Source of the DNA: Streptosporangium sandarakinum
Lineage (GTDB): Bacteria > Actinomycetota > Actinomycetes > Streptosporangiales > Streptosporangiaceae
NCBI RefSeq assembly: GCF_013409935.1
Contig: NZ_JACCCO010000001.1
Coordinates: 2,418,001-2,482,000 of the forward strand
Direction: 5' to 3'
DNA length: 64,000 nucleotides
A program made the translations under genes and the position numbers. Positions 19,436-28,596 of the stretch are shown piece by piece. The notes beneath the pieces were generated by a model. It ran no database searches and was not told where the DNA came from. It saw nothing but the letters and a program-made list of their open reading frames with translations. Every line of letters begins with the position of its first letter. The first letter of the stretch is position 1.

Positions 19436-20557
19436 TCACCGCTCGCCTATCGGCTTCCACTTCTGGTCGCGCTCGCCGACGTACTCGCTGTCGGGGCGGA
19501 TGAGACGGTTGTCGGAGTGCTGCTCGATGACGTGCGCCGTCCATCCCGACATGCGGCTGACCGAGAAGACCGGGGTGAACAGGTCGGTCGGTATGCCAAG
19601 GTAGTGGTAGACGGTGGCGGCGTAGAAATCGACGTTGGGATAGAGGCCCTTCGTCTCGAAGACGACCTCCTCCATCTCCTTCGACATGCGGTACAGGGTG
19701 TCGTCGCCGGACGCCTCCGCCAGCTCCCGCGACATCCGGCGCAGGTGCGTGGCGCGGGGGTCCTCGGTCTTGTAGACCCGGTGCCCGAATCCCATGATCT
19801 TCTCGCCCGCGGCGAGCCTCTCCCGTACGGCCCGCGCGACCCCGGACGGGTCGAGGGCCTGGAGGGTGCGCATGACCTGCTCGTTGGCGCCGCCGTGCAG
19901 CGGGCCCTTGAGGGTGCCGATGGCCGCCACGATGGCCGAGTGCATGTCCGACAGGGTCGCGGCGCAGACGCGGGCGGCGAACGTCGAGGCGTTCATCGTG
20001 TGGTCGGCGTGCAGCACCAGGCAGGTGTCGAAGATCTCCACCGCGCGCCGGTCGGGGACGCGGCCGGTGATCTGCAGCAGGAAGTTGGCCGCGATCCCCA
20101 GCTCGGGATCGGGCTCGGGGAGGTCGGCGCCCGTCCTTTCGGCGTGGTAGCGGGCCACCAGCACCGGTTGCCGCGCGGTCAGCCGGGCCGCCTTGCGCAG
20201 GTTGGCCTCGGGGGCGTTGGAGTCCTTGTCGGGGTCGTCGCCGCCGGCCAGCGAGACCAGCGTGCGCAGCGCCTCCATCGGCGACTGGCGCCCGGCGACC
20301 CGCGGGAGGCACGACTCGGCGAGTTCGCCCAGGCTCCGGCTCCCGGCGAGCTCCGCACCGTAGGCCGCGAGCTCCCCGGCGTTCGGGAGCCTGCCGTACT
20401 GCAGGAGATGGGCGGTCTCCTCGAAGGTGGTGCGGCCGGCCAGGTCGTGGATGTCATAGCCACGGTAGAAGAGGCGACCGGCCTGACCGTCGATGTCACT
20501 GATCGCCGTGGAGGCGGCCACGACATCGGCGAGGCCTTTGGTGGGCTTGTCCGCCAT
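19436..20557 (-). CDS. Citrate synthase / 2-methylcitrate synthase family
   Basis: The 373-residue product condenses acetyl-CoA or propionyl-CoA with oxaloacetate. It begins MADKPTKGLADVVAASTAISDIDGQAG (family lead: KGLxDVxAxxSxIS), followed by LFYRGYDIHDLA. Catalytic residues are visible in LHADHTMNAS and GFGHRVYKTEDPRA, with YPNVDFYAATVYHYLGIP holding the catalytic aspartate. The short length and lead are those of the actinobacterial type often called citrate synthase 2 or PrpC-like, so citrate and methylcitrate activity cannot be separated by sequence. The ATG follows GGAGGAAA. No prpB or prpD is nearby. Confidence 0.9.
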   Translation of the reverse strand: MADKPTKGLADVVAASTAISDIDGQAGRLFYRGYDIHDLAGRTTFEETAHLLQYGRLPNAGELAAYGAELAGSRSLGELAESCLPRVAGRQSPMEALRTLVSLAGGDDPDKDSNAPEANLRKAARLTARQPVLVARYHAERTGADLPEPDPELGIAANFLLQITGRVPDRRAVEIFDTCLVLHADHTMNASTFAARVCAATLSDMHSAIVAAIGTLKGPLHGGANEQVMRTLQALDPSGVARAVRERLAAGEKIMGFGHRVYKTEDPRATHLRRMSRELAEASGDDTLYRMSKEMEEVVFETKGLYPNVDFYAATVYHYLGIPTDLFTPVFSVSRMSGWTAHVIEQHSDNRLIRPDSEYVGERDQKWKPIGER

Positions 20558-20737
20558 AAGTGTTTCCTCCGCTTATCTTGTACGGAGTCTACCTGTGAGC
20601 AGGGGAAACCCTCTCAGGAGGGCAAGACGAATTTCAAAGCCGATTCTCCTTCTGGCAAAGGAGATTCCCCATCACCTCGTTTGGGTAAGCCGAGGCTGTA
20701 GGAATAGTTACGGCGGGCTACCTGGGGAGGAACTGCC

Positions 20738-21391
20738 GTGGAGGGGCCGTTCATACGCATCGAGGACACAGGCGAGGTGGTCCCGTTGCGCCCCGAGATC
20801 ACGACCATCGGACGTGGCCGGGGAGTAGACATCCGGCTCACCGATCCGAGCGTGTCCCGGCTGCACGCGGAATTCGTCCGGCGCGGACCCTACCTGTACG
20901 TCGTTGACCTGGGCCTGTCCCGCAACGGCACGCGGGTGAACGGCAGGCCGATCGCCCGGAGGGTCCTCGACGACGGCGACGTCGTCTCCTTCGGCGCCGC
21001 GCGCGGCCGGATCGGCGGGGTACCGCGCGAGGACTTCGTCCCGGAGGTCGAGCTCCGCAGGGCCGCGGCCCCGGAGCTGACCAGGCGGGAGGTCGACGTG
21101 CTGACGTCGCTGTGCCGCCCGGCGCTCTCCGACGAGGCGTTCGTCGCGCCGGCCACCGCGCGGGAGATCGCCGACGACCTGGTGGTGACGGAGGCGGCGG
21201 TCAAGCAGCACCTCCTGCGCCTCTACCAGAAGTTCCGCATCCCGGAGGGGACCAACCGGCGCACCAGGCTGGCCAACGAGGTCGTCGCCCTAGGGCTGGT
21301 CAGGCCGACCCCCGTGGTGCCGCCCCAGCGTTCGGGCGGCGCGGTGGAGTCGCAGGCCGCGGGCACCCCCGGTGGACGCCGCGCGTCCTGA
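20738..21391 (+). CDS. FHA-domain protein with helix-turn-helix
   Basis: The 217-residue protein combines an N-terminal FHA phosphothreonine-binding domain (about 5-90) with a C-terminal DNA-binding-like region (about 105-185). FHA elements are TTIGRGRGVDIRL, SVSRLHAEF and LSRNGTRVNGRPI, with the phosphopeptide-contacting Arg, Ser and Asn in place. The second half, LTRREVDVLTSL...ATAREIADDLVVTEAAVKQHLLRLYQKF, looks like a LuxR/GerE-type helix-turn-helix. This suggests a regulator controlled by Ser/Thr phosphorylation; a kinase gene lies 5 kb upstream. The GTG start has GGGGAGG six bases before. It is divergent from the citrate synthase family gene and convergent with folD. Confidence 0.8.
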   Translation: MEGPFIRIEDTGEVVPLRPEITTIGRGRGVDIRLTDPSVSRLHAEFVRRGPYLYVVDLGLSRNGTRVNGRPIARRVLDDGDVVSFGAARGRIGGVPREDFVPEVELRRAAAPELTRREVDVLTSLCRPALSDEAFVAPATAREIADDLVVTEAAVKQHLLRLYQKFRIPEGTNRRTRLANEVVALGLVRPTPVVPPQRSGGAVESQAAGTPGGRRAS

Positions 21392-21398
21392 GCCCGGC

Positions 21399-22256
21399 TC
21401 AGCCCGCGGCGACCTGCCTCTCGGCGGCCTCGACCACGTTGCTGAGCAGCAGGGCCCGGGTCATCGGCCCCACCCCGCCGGGGTTGGGGGTGAGGAAGCC
21501 CGCGACGTCGGCGACGTCGGGGGCGACGTCACCGGCGATCCTCCCGTCGACGCGGGAGACGCCGACGTCGAGCACGGCGGCGCCGGGCTTGACCATGTCG
21601 GCGGTGATCAGGTGCGGCACGCCCGCCGCGGCGACGACGATGTCGGCGCGCCGGGTGTGGGCCGCCAGGTCCTGAGTGCCGGTGTGGCAGAGGGTGACGG
21701 TGGCGTTCTCCGTCCGGCGGGTCAGCAGCAGGCCGAGTGAGCGGCCCACGGTGATGCCGCGGCCGACCACCACCACCTCGGCGCCCTTGGTCGGCACGCC
21801 GTACTCCTGCAGGAGCAGGACGATGCCGTGCGGGGTGCACGGCAGCGGCGCGTCCACCGTGTGGACCAGGCGGCCGAGGTTGATCGGGTGCAGGCCGTCG
21901 GCGTCCTTGGCCGGGTCCATCCGCTCGATCAGCGCCATGGTGTCGAGGTGGCGCGGCAGCGGGAGCTGGACGATGTAGCCGGTGCACTCCGGGGAGGCGT
22001 TGAGCTCGTCGACGACGGCCTCGACCTCGGCCTGCGTGGCGGTCGCCGGCAGGTCCCTGCGGATGGACGCGATGCCGACCTCGGCGCAGTCGCGGTGCTT
22101 GCCCGCGACGTAGATCTGGCTGCCCGGGTCGTCACCGACGAGGACCGTGCCGAGACCGGGGACGACGCCCCGCTCCCGCAGCGCGGCCACCCGCCGCGCG
22201 AGGTCCGCCTTGATCTTCGCCGCCGTGGCCTTGCCGTCCATAGTCCGCGCGCTCAT
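21399..22256 (-). CDS. folD: Bifunctional methylenetetrahydrofolate dehydrogenase/cyclohydrolase
   Basis: The 285-residue enzyme interconverts methylene- and 10-formyl-tetrahydrofolate, supplying one-carbon units for purN and purH nearby. It has [23 protein letters not shown] (YxxxK catalytic region as YVAGKHRDC), the PLPRHLD and [13 protein letters not shown] segments, [10 protein letters not shown], and the NADP site [17 protein letters not shown]. The terminal [17 protein letters not shown] is highly typical. ATG 22256 has AGGA at good spacing. A second ATG at 22241 is possible. A 60-residue membrane protein gene precedes it by 38 bases. Confidence 0.95.
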   Translation of the reverse strand: MSARTMDGKATAAKIKADLARRVAALRERGVVPGLGTVLVGDDPGSQIYVAGKHRDCAEVGIASIRRDLPATATQAEVEAVVDELNASPECTGYIVQLPLPRHLDTMALIERMDPAKDADGLHPINLGRLVHTVDAPLPCTPHGIVLLLQEYGVPTKGAEVVVVGRGITVGRSLGLLLTRRTENATVTLCHTGTQDLAAHTRRADIVVAAAGVPHLITADMVKPGAAVLDVGVSRVDGRIAGDVAPDVADVAGFLTPNPGGVGPMTRALLLSNVVEAAERQVAAG

Positions 22257-22294
22257 GGGCCCCATCCTTCCACGAGGCGGCGCGCGGCCCCGCC

Positions 22295-22477
22295 TCAGGT
22301 GAGGTCGTCGGCCGCCCGCTCCCGGCGCTCGATGATCCGGCGGGTGAAGGGGATGACCTCCACGATCTTCGCCCCCAGGTACGCGGCACCGGCGGCGACG
22401 ATCAGCAGGAGCCAGGGGCTCTGCCAGAGTCCGCTCATGATCACAAAAGCGTTCAGGATGACGGCAAGCAGCGACAT
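22295..22477 (-). CDS. Small two-helix membrane protein
   Basis: The 60-residue product ([20 protein letters not shown]...) has two hydrophobic segments (about 3-17 and 20-38) and a charged C-terminus rich in Arg and Glu ([15 protein letters not shown]). GGAG lies 8 bases before the ATG, and the G/C third-position bias is that of a coding region, so I take it as real. It sits between purH and folD on the same strand and could be co-transcribed with folD. I do not recognise a family. Confidence 0.6.
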   Translation of the reverse strand: MSLLAVILNAFVIMSGLWQSPWLLLIVAAGAAYLGAKIVEVIPFTRRIIERRERAADDLT

Positions 22478-22615
22478 GAGCGATCTCCACGCGCAGGCGA
22501 CACGAATCGCTTCACATTAGCCGCGCCCTAAACCTGTTTTGACCAGAAGTTTCTGTCTTCTTGGCCACTTCCTTGTCTCCGGTGCCCGGCCGTCCCAGCC
22601 GCGACGCCCGCGCAC

Positions 22616-22648
22616 GAGCACCGCATGAGCACCGCATGAGCACCGTAT
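22616..22648. repeat. 11-bp tandem repeat (3 copies) downstream of purH
   Basis: Units GAGCACCGCAT at 22616-22626 and 22627-22637 are identical; the third, 22638-22648, differs at one base. They lie in the 239-bp space between the small membrane gene and the purH stop. Confidence 0.85.
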
Positions 22649-22716
22649 GGGCGCCGCCCGGACGCCGTACGACCCCGGGCGGAACACGGGGCCGTACGGC
22701 GCGGCGGGCGGAGACG

Positions 22717-24261
22717 TCAGTGGAAGAAGTGACGGGTCCCGGTGAAGTAGAGGGTGACCCCGGCGGCCTGGGCCGCGGCGATCACCTCGTCGTCCCTGAT
22801 CGACCCGCCGGGCTCCACGATGGCCCGCACCCCGGCCTCGATGAGCACCGCGGGGCCGTCCGCGAACGGGAAGAACGCGTCGGAGGCCGCCACCGAGCCG
22901 CGGGCCCGGTCACCGGCCCGGGTGACGGCGAGCTGCGCCGAGTCCACCCGGTTGACCTGGCCCATGCCGACGCCGACGCTGGCGCCGTCCGCGGCGAGCA
23001 GGATCGCGTTGGACTTCACCGAGCGGCACGCCTTCCAGGCGAAGGCCAGGTCGGCGAGGACCTCCGGGGAGGCCGCGGGGCCGGCCTTCAGCTCCCAGGC
23101 GGCGGGGTCGTCGCCGGGGGCGTCCACCCGGTCGGCGGTCTGCACCAGCAGGCCGCCGTCGATGCGGCGGAACTCCGTACGGTTGCCCGGCCCCTCCGGA
23201 CAGGCGAGCAGCCGGATGTTCTTCTTGCGGGTGAGCGTCTCCAGCGCCCCGGCGCTGAACGACGGCGCGACCACGACCTCGGTGAACACCTCGGCGATCT
23301 GCCCGGCCAGCTCCTCGGTGACCTCGCCGTTGACCGCGATCACGCCGCCGTAGGCGGAGACCGGGTCGCAGGCGTGGGCCTTGCGGTGCGCCTCGGCGAC
23401 ATCGGCGCCGACCGCGATGCCGCAGGGGTTCTGGTGCTTGATGATCGCCACGGCGGGCTCGGCGAAGTCCCAGGCCGCCCGCCAGGCGGCGTCGGCGTCG
23501 AGGTAGTTGTTGTAGGACATCTCCTTGCCGTGCAGCTGCTCGGCGTTGGCCAGGCCGTCCCGCCCGCCGGAGTACAGCGCCGCGCCCTGGTGCGGGTTCT
23601 CGCCGTAGCGCAGCGGCGTCCTGAGCGTCCAGGCGGCGCCCATGTAGCGCGGCCAGGCGCCGTCCTCCGCCGCGTAGACGTCGGAGAACCAGGAGGCGAC
23701 CGCGGTGTCGTAGGCGGCGGTGTGGGCGTAGGCGGCCGCGGCGAGCCGGCGGCGCTCGGTCACGGTGAAGCCCCCCTCGGCCACCGCGGCGAGCACGTCG
23801 CCGTAGGCGCCCGGATCGACCACGACGGCGACGGTGCCGTGGTTCTTGGCCGCGGCGCGGATCATCGCGGGGCCGCCGATGTCGATCTGCTCCACGCACT
23901 CGGCGTCGGACGCGCCGGAGGCGACCGTCTCCTGGAACGGGTAGAGGTTGACCACCACCAGCTGGAACGGATCGATCTCCAGCTCCTCCAGCTGCTTGAC
24001 GTGGGCGGGGTTGCCGCCGTCGGCCAGCAGGCCCGCGTGCACGCGCGGGTGGAGGGTCTTGACCCGGCCGTCGAGGCACTCGGGGAAGCCGGTCAGCGTC
24101 TCGACCGGGGTGACGGGAACGCCGAACGAGGCGATTCTGGCGGCGGTGCCGCCGGTGGAGACGATCTCCACCCCAGCGGCGTCGAGCCCCCGAGCCAGCT
24201 CCTCCAGCCCGCTCTTGTCATAAACGGCGATCAACGCGCGCCGGATGGCGATGCGGCTCAC
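22717..24261 (-). CDS. purH: Bifunctional AICAR transformylase/IMP cyclohydrolase
   Basis: The 514-residue enzyme carries out the last two steps of IMP synthesis. The MGS-like cyclohydrolase domain comes first (about 1-150: [56 protein letters not shown]). The AICAR transformylase follows (about 190-514: [41 protein letters not shown] with the catalytic Lys-His, [16 protein letters not shown]). GTG 24261 is chosen because AGGAGG lies 8 bases upstream; a GTG at 24357 would overlap purN and adds only an acidic tail. It lies 82 bases downstream of purN in the same direction, a likely operon. Confidence 0.95.
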   Translation of the reverse strand: MSRIAIRRALIAVYDKSGLEELARGLDAAGVEIVSTGGTAARIASFGVPVTPVETLTGFPECLDGRVKTLHPRVHAGLLADGGNPAHVKQLEELEIDPFQLVVVNLYPFQETVASGASDAECVEQIDIGGPAMIRAAAKNHGTVAVVVDPGAYGDVLAAVAEGGFTVTERRRLAAAAYAHTAAYDTAVASWFSDVYAAEDGAWPRYMGAAWTLRTPLRYGENPHQGAALYSGGRDGLANAEQLHGKEMSYNNYLDADAAWRAAWDFAEPAVAIIKHQNPCGIAVGADVAEAHRKAHACDPVSAYGGVIAVNGEVTEELAGQIAEVFTEVVVAPSFSAGALETLTRKKNIRLLACPEGPGNRTEFRRIDGGLLVQTADRVDAPGDDPAAWELKAGPAASPEVLADLAFAWKACRSVKSNAILLAADGASVGVGMGQVNRVDSAQLAVTRAGDRARGSVAASDAFFPFADGPAVLIEAGVRAIVEPGGSIRDDEVIAAAQAAGVTLYFTGTRHFFH

Positions 24262-24343
24262 TTCCTGGTCCTCCTGATCGATTCCGGTCTTGTCCGGGGC
24301 GCCCGGCTCATGTGCCGGGTCGTCCTCTTCCGGCGCGTCCGGC

Positions 24344-24964
24344 TCACCGGCCGGCACGTCCGAAGCGAAAGTTCCTGCCGGTGATGGTCCATCCCTCGCG
24401 GGCCATCCGGCCGACGACGCCGACGAGCAGGCCGCGCTCGACGGTCTTGATGCGCTCGTGCAGGGCCGCCTCGTCGTCGCCGTCCAGCACGGGCACGGCC
24501 TCCTGGGCGATGATCGGCCCGGTGTCGACGCCGGCGTCGGCGAGCATCACGGTGCAGCCGGTGACCCGCACGCCGTACGCCAGGGCGTCGCGGACGCCGT
24601 GCGCGCCCGGGAAGGCCGGCAGCAGGGCGGGGTGGGTGTTGAGCACGGGGAAGGCCGAGAGCGTCGGCGTGCCGAGGATCTTCATGAACCCGGCGCAGAC
24701 CACGAGATCGGGACGGTGGCCGGCGATCCGGCCGGCGAGGGCGCGGTCCCAGTCGTCGCGCGTGGGATGATCGGCCAGTTTCTCGACGAAGGTCGGGACG
24801 CCTGCCCGCTCCGCGCGGGCCAGCCCCTCGATCCCGTCGCGGTCGGCGCCCACGGCGACGACCTCGGCGCCGTACGCCGGATCGGCCGCGGCGTCCAGAA
24901 GGGCCTGTAGGTTGGTTCCAGAACCGGACACGAGAACCACAAGCCGAACGGCCTGGGATGACAC
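24344..24964 (-). CDS. purN: Phosphoribosylglycinamide formyltransferase
   Basis: The product (about 206 residues) transfers a formyl group from 10-formyltetrahydrofolate to glycinamide ribonucleotide in purine synthesis. Motifs: [18 protein letters not shown] (phosphate loop), [30 protein letters not shown] (catalytic Asn and His), and [14 protein letters not shown] with the catalytic aspartate. GTG 24964 has GGAG six bases upstream. GTG 24970 and TTG 25003 are in-frame alternatives. purH follows it, and folD, which makes its cofactor, is 2 kb further on. Confidence 0.94.
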   Translation of the reverse strand: MSSQAVRLVVLVSGSGTNLQALLDAAADPAYGAEVVAVGADRDGIEGLARAERAGVPTFVEKLADHPTRDDWDRALAGRIAGHRPDLVVCAGFMKILGTPTLSAFPVLNTHPALLPAFPGAHGVRDALAYGVRVTGCTVMLADAGVDTGPIIAQEAVPVLDGDDEAALHERIKTVERGLLVGVVGRMAREGWTITGRNFRFGRAGR

Positions 24965-25043
24965 CGACACACTCCATTCGGACGGGGATTCACGCCGCTG
25001 CAAGGGTATCTGCCTGTCCGCAGCCGCTATGCAAGGAGGTCAG

Positions 25044-25454
25044 GTGACGACACCGGTCAAGGCACGTCCGACGGAGGGGGCGGGACGGCGGGCACTCTGG
25101 CTCGCGGTCGCCGCGGTGATCCTGACGATTCTGCTCCCCCTCGCGGGAATCGTCATGTCGGTCATCGCCCTCGTGGTCTCGATCCGCGCGGTCCGGACCC
25201 TCCGGTCGGAGACCAGGCCCGCGGGCACCGGCGTGGTCGGGATGGTCGTGTCGGCCCTGGCGCTGCTGCTGGCACTGGCGCTGGCGGCCACGCAGTTCTA
25301 CTTCCGCGACGAGCTGGCCGCCTACACCGACTGCCGCACGGGCGCGGGCACCGTCGCCGCGCAGAACGAGTGCGTGCAGCGCCTGGAGCGGGCGATGGAG
25401 AAGAAACTCCCGTTCGTCCAGCCCGGCGAGCTCCGGCTGCCGATCGCCCCCTGA
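25044..25454 (+). CDS. Small membrane protein, two helices
   Basis: The 136-residue product begins MTTPVKARPTEGAGRRALWLAVAAVILTILLPLAGIVMSVIALVVSIRAV (helices about 20-52 in a DUF4190-like hairpin), then a second hydrophobic segment (GMVVSALALLLALALAATQFYF, about 70-92) and a short extracellular domain with two cysteines (DCRTGAG...NECVQRLE) that could form a disulphide. The GTG start has a consensus AAGGAGG at 25033-25039. It is divergent from purN (79 bp) and convergent with the DUF6350 gene. Function unknown. Confidence 0.75.
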   Translation: MTTPVKARPTEGAGRRALWLAVAAVILTILLPLAGIVMSVIALVVSIRAVRTLRSETRPAGTGVVGMVVSALALLLALALAATQFYFRDELAAYTDCRTGAGTVAAQNECVQRLERAMEKKLPFVQPGELRLPIAP

Positions 25455-25466
25455 CCGGCCGCCGGT

Positions 25467-25570
25467 CCCGGTCCGGGTCGTCCCCGGGCCGGGCGTCGGC
25501 CCCGGTCCGCGTCGCCCCCTGAGCCGGGCATAGGCCCCGGTCCGCATCGCCCTCCCTCCTGAGCCGGATC
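25467..25570. repeat. Degenerate ~34-bp tandem repeat (3 copies)
   Basis: Three imperfect units starting CCCGGTCCG (about 25467, 25501 and 25536), each ending near GAGCCGG or GGGCCGG, fill the 198-bp space between convergent genes. The units diverge in their second half. Confidence 0.5.
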
Positions 25571-25652
25571 CCGGCCCGCCGGCCCCGCCACGGTGGAGAT
25601 CCGGGGTCCGGGCTCTGTTCCGTGGGTCCTCACCCCGGAGGGGATCCGCGAT

Positions 25653-27401
25653 CTAGTCGCGGTCCCAGGCGTAGGGGTCCACGTAGATCACGTGGCCGCC
25701 GCGGTCGTCCGACTCGTCCACGATGTCGCGCCGGGGCGGGCGCGGCGGCGCGGGGCGCGGCACCCTGGGACCGGCCTCCGTCGGCTTCACGGCCTTCACC
25801 GGCTTCACAGGCTTCTCGGCCTTCGCGGTCTTCACAGGCTTCGTGGTCTCCGCGGGCTCCTGCGGGTCCGCCGCCGAGGCGTGCTCGTCCTCCCAGTCGT
25901 CCCTGACCACCGGGATCGGCTGGGTGTCGCACTCGGTGGCGTCCAGCCAGTGGCCGGGCAGCGCGCGGGGCTCGTCCGGCTCGGCCAGCCCGACCCGGCC
26001 GGCCACCGCCCCCGCGGCCCGGAACAGCCTGGCCCCGGCCCGGCGGACCGGCGCGGTGGCCGTGCCGACCCTGGCCGCGGCCCGGACCACGGCCGCGTTG
26101 TGCCCCCGGAAGATCAGCCACCAGTTGGTCAGGCCCGCCGAGATGCCGGCCGCGACGCCGACCTCCAGCGTCACAGAAAGCATCACCTCCCAGCCCGCGG
26201 GCCCCACCGCGGACAGGCGCGCCCCGCCGAGCGAGCCGCCGGACAGCGCGGCCAGCGCCCCGGCCGCCGCGCCGGTCACCACCCCGCAGACGAAGCCCCA
26301 CAGCGGCGCGCCCTCGTAGGAGGGTGAGGGGGCGATCCGCACCCCCAGCACGCCGGCCACCGCCCCCGCGGCGAACGGCAGCGCGATCACCGCCATCACC
26401 CACGCCGGGGTGGGGCCCGCCTCGGGCAGCGCGCCCAGGACCGGCAGGCTCGGCACCGTGCCGAGCTGGACGCCGGTGGGCGCGACCAGCGTGCCGGCGC
26501 CGAGGCTGAAGCCCGGCCCCGCGATGTAGGCCATGCCCCAGGCGAAGGCGTTGAGCAGGTAGAGGCCCTGCAGCAGCAGGAGCAGCAGCCCGCCGACGAA
26601 GCCGGGCGCGAGGACGTCCGACAGCTCCCGGACCTGGTCGAAGTTGACCGCGACGGCGCCGAGCACCAGGGCGGCCCCCGCGACCAGCATGATCCCCAGC
26701 GCCGCGGCCGAGCTCACCACGACCGAGCGCACCCGCTCGGGCAGCAGGCGCAGCATCGACCGCCACGGCCCGATCGTCCGGGCGACGGCCGCCGAACCCG
26801 CGAGGAAGGCCAGCACCAGGTGGCTGACCAGGGTGTCGCCGAGATAGGGCTGGGTGATCTCGTTCCGGGTGACCAGCGCGATCACCCCGGCCAGCAGCGC
26901 GTACGGCGCGGCCAGCGAGACACCCGCCTGGGCGATCAGAACCAGCTGCGCCCGGCGGCGGGCGTCGGCCTGTTCCTTGGGGCTGTTCCTCGGCAGCCGG
27001 GCGGGCAGGCGCAGCCGCAGGTCGGCGTCGCGGGCCATCCAGATCCCGGCCCGGTACAGCAGGAAGGCCGGCAGGACCGTCAGCCCGAGCGGGAGCAGCC
27101 CGATCGAGCCGCCGGGGATCTCGAACCCGGCGTGGTGGGCCGCCAGCCAGAGCTGCGCCGCGGCGCGGAACACCCCGGGCAGCCCCGGGCCGAGCGAGCC
27201 GCGGGGGGAGGCGACCCAGCCGACCAGGGTGAGCGTGGTGAGCACCGCCAGTCCCACGCCCAGGGTCCACGCTGCGGCGAGCATCCCGGAAACGGGAAGC
27301 GGGCGGCGGACGTCGTCGTCGTCACCCGTGACGCCGGGCAGGGGGAGGCGGCTGAGGACGTTACGGGGAGCCGTCCGGAGCTGATCGAGAAGGGCCGTCA
27401 C
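25653..27401 (-). CDS. DUF6350-family polytopic membrane protein
   Basis: The 582-residue protein has about ten predicted membrane helices between residues 40 and 440, e.g. GMLAAAWTLGVGLAVLTTLTLVGW and LLLLLLQGLYLLNAFAWGMAYIAGPGFSLG (in pieces), the latter being characteristic of DUF6350. That family occurs across actinobacteria next to purN/purH. Its role is unknown, although some annotations mention cell division. The last 130 residues are cytosolic and low-complexity, with a lysine/proline repeat (KPVKTAKAEKPVKPVKAVKP) and a Pro/Arg segment. It is convergent with the gene at 25044 and downstream of sucD. Confidence 0.8.
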   Translation of the reverse strand: MTALLDQLRTAPRNVLSRLPLPGVTGDDDDVRRPLPVSGMLAAAWTLGVGLAVLTTLTLVGWVASPRGSLGPGLPGVFRAAAQLWLAAHHAGFEIPGGSIGLLPLGLTVLPAFLLYRAGIWMARDADLRLRLPARLPRNSPKEQADARRRAQLVLIAQAGVSLAAPYALLAGVIALVTRNEITQPYLGDTLVSHLVLAFLAGSAAVARTIGPWRSMLRLLPERVRSVVVSSAAALGIMLVAGAALVLGAVAVNFDQVRELSDVLAPGFVGGLLLLLLQGLYLLNAFAWGMAYIAGPGFSLGAGTLVAPTGVQLGTVPSLPVLGALPEAGPTPAWVMAVIALPFAAGAVAGVLGVRIAPSPSYEGAPLWGFVCGVVTGAAAGALAALSGGSLGGARLSAVGPAGWEVMLSVTLEVGVAAGISAGLTNWWLIFRGHNAAVVRAAARVGTATAPVRRAGARLFRAAGAVAGRVGLAEPDEPRALPGHWLDATECDTQPIPVVRDDWEDEHASAADPQEPAETTKPVKTAKAEKPVKPVKAVKPTEAGPRVPRPAPPRPPRRDIVDESDDRGGHVIYVDPYAWDRD

Positions 27402-27559
27402 GATAACCGATGGTCTCAGGATCTTCCGCGCGGACGAGACTCATCCCCCCGCGTGTCGCGGGTCGTACGGAAAACGGGAAGGCGAGCCGTACGGAAAAGC
27501 GGGACCGAGGGGGTGGAACGACGGAGGGGCGCACGGCGGAGGGACCGTACGGCACGGGC

Positions 27560-27613
27560 GGGCCGTACGGCGGGAGCGGGCCGTACAGCGGGAGCGGGCC
27601 GTGCGGCGGGGGC
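27560..27613. repeat. 18-bp tandem repeat (3 copies)
   Basis: Units GGGCCGTACGGCGGGAGC at 27560-27577, 27578-27595 (one change) and 27596-27613 (two changes) are head to tail just beyond the sucCD terminator. Confidence 0.85.
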
Positions 27614-27633
27614 GGCCGGGTCGGGAAACGGGA

Positions 27634-27660
27634 GAGGCGCCCGCGGACGGCGGGCGCCTC
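27634..27660 (-). terminator. sucCD terminator hairpin
   Basis: GAGGCGCCCGC (27634-27644) and GCGGGCGCCTC (27650-27660) form a perfect 11-bp stem with a five-base loop, 60 bases past the sucD stop. Confidence 0.75.
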
Positions 27661-27720
27661 TCACCGGTGAGCCGGACGGGCCGCTGAACCGGGCGGGCCG
27701 CGACACGGCCCGCGGACCGG

Positions 27721-28596
27721 CTAGCGGTTCTGCATGACCTCGCGCATCAGGCGGGCGGTCTCGCTCGGGGTCTTGCCGACGCGGACGCCGACCTTCTCCA
27801 GAGCCTCCTTCTTCGCCTGGGCGGTGCCGGCCGAGCCGGACACGATCGCGCCGGCGTGACCCATGGTCTTGCCCTCGGGGGCGGTGAAGCCCGCGACGTA
27901 GGCGACGACCGGCTTGGTCACGTGCTGCTCGATGTAGGCGGCGGCCCGCTCCTCGGCGTCACCGCCGATCTCGCCGATCATGACGATCGCGTCGGTGTCC
28001 GGGTCGTCCTGGAACGCCTGGAGAGCGTCGATGTGCGTGGTGCCGATGACCGGGTCGCCGCCGATGCCGACGGCGGTGGAGAAGCCGAAGTCGCGCAGCT
28101 CGTACATGAGCTGGTAGGTCAGCGTGCCCGACTTCGACACCAGGCCGATGCGGCCGGCGGTGGTGATGTCGGCCGGGATGATGCCGGCGTTGGAGGCGCC
28201 GGGCGAGGCGATGCCGGGGCAGTTCGGGCCGATGATGCGGGTCTTGTTGCCCTTGGCGACGGCGTAGGCCCAGAACTCGGTGGTGTCGTGGACCGGGACG
28301 CCCTCGGTGATGACCACGCAGAGCGGGATCTCGGCGTCGATGGCCTCCTTGACCGCGGCCTTGGTGGCCGCCGGCGGCACGAAGACGACCGAGACGTCGG
28401 CGCCGGTCTTCTCCATGGCCTCGGCGACGGTGCCGAAGACGGGCAGGCCCTCGTGGGTGATGCCGGCCTTGCGGGCGTTCACGCCACCGACGACCTTGGC
28501 GCCGGAGGCGAGCATGCGGCGGGTGTGCTTGGTGCCCTCACCGCCGGTCATGCCCTGAACAATGATCTTGCTGTTCTCGTTGAGCCAGATGGCCAT
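27721..28596 (-). CDS. sucD: Succinyl-CoA ligase, alpha subunit
   Basis: The 291-residue alpha subunit binds CoA and carries the phosphorylated histidine of the TCA-cycle succinyl-CoA synthetase. The start [25 protein letters not shown] is standard; the CoA-binding Rossmann fold follows ([34 protein letters not shown]). [11 protein letters not shown] and the catalytic histidine in [18 protein letters not shown] are present. Its ATG overlaps the sucC stop by one base (TAATG), so the two subunits are translationally coupled. Confidence 0.97.
   Translation of the reverse strand: MAIWLNENSKIIVQGMTGGEGTKHTRRMLASGAKVVGGVNARKAGITHEGLPVFGTVAEAMEKTGADVSVVFVPPAATKAAVKEAIDAEIPLCVVITEGVPVHDTTEFWAYAVAKGNKTRIIGPNCPGIASPGASNAGIIPADITTAGRIGLVSKSGTLTYQLMYELRDFGFSTAVGIGGDPVIGTTHIDALQAFQDDPDTDAIVMIGEIGGDAEERAAAYIEQHVTKPVVAYVAGFTAPEGKTMGHAGAIVSGSAGTAQAKKEALEKVGVRVGKTPSETARLMREVMQNR

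Larger units (their letters stand above)
27402..27720. other. Repeat-bearing intergenic region between sucD and the DUF6350 gene
   Basis: No gene is supported here. The stretch contains two related segments around 27466 and 27485 (gtcgtacggaaaa and gccgtacggaaaa), an 18-bp tandem repeat (27560-27613) and the sucCD terminator hairpin (27634-27660). Three copies of the palindrome CCGTACGG fall within it. Confidence 0.6.

Noticed and set aside
22561-24384. Long plus-strand frame opposite purH
   Set aside because: Composition is Gly/Val/Arg/His-rich with no domain; it mirrors the purH codons.
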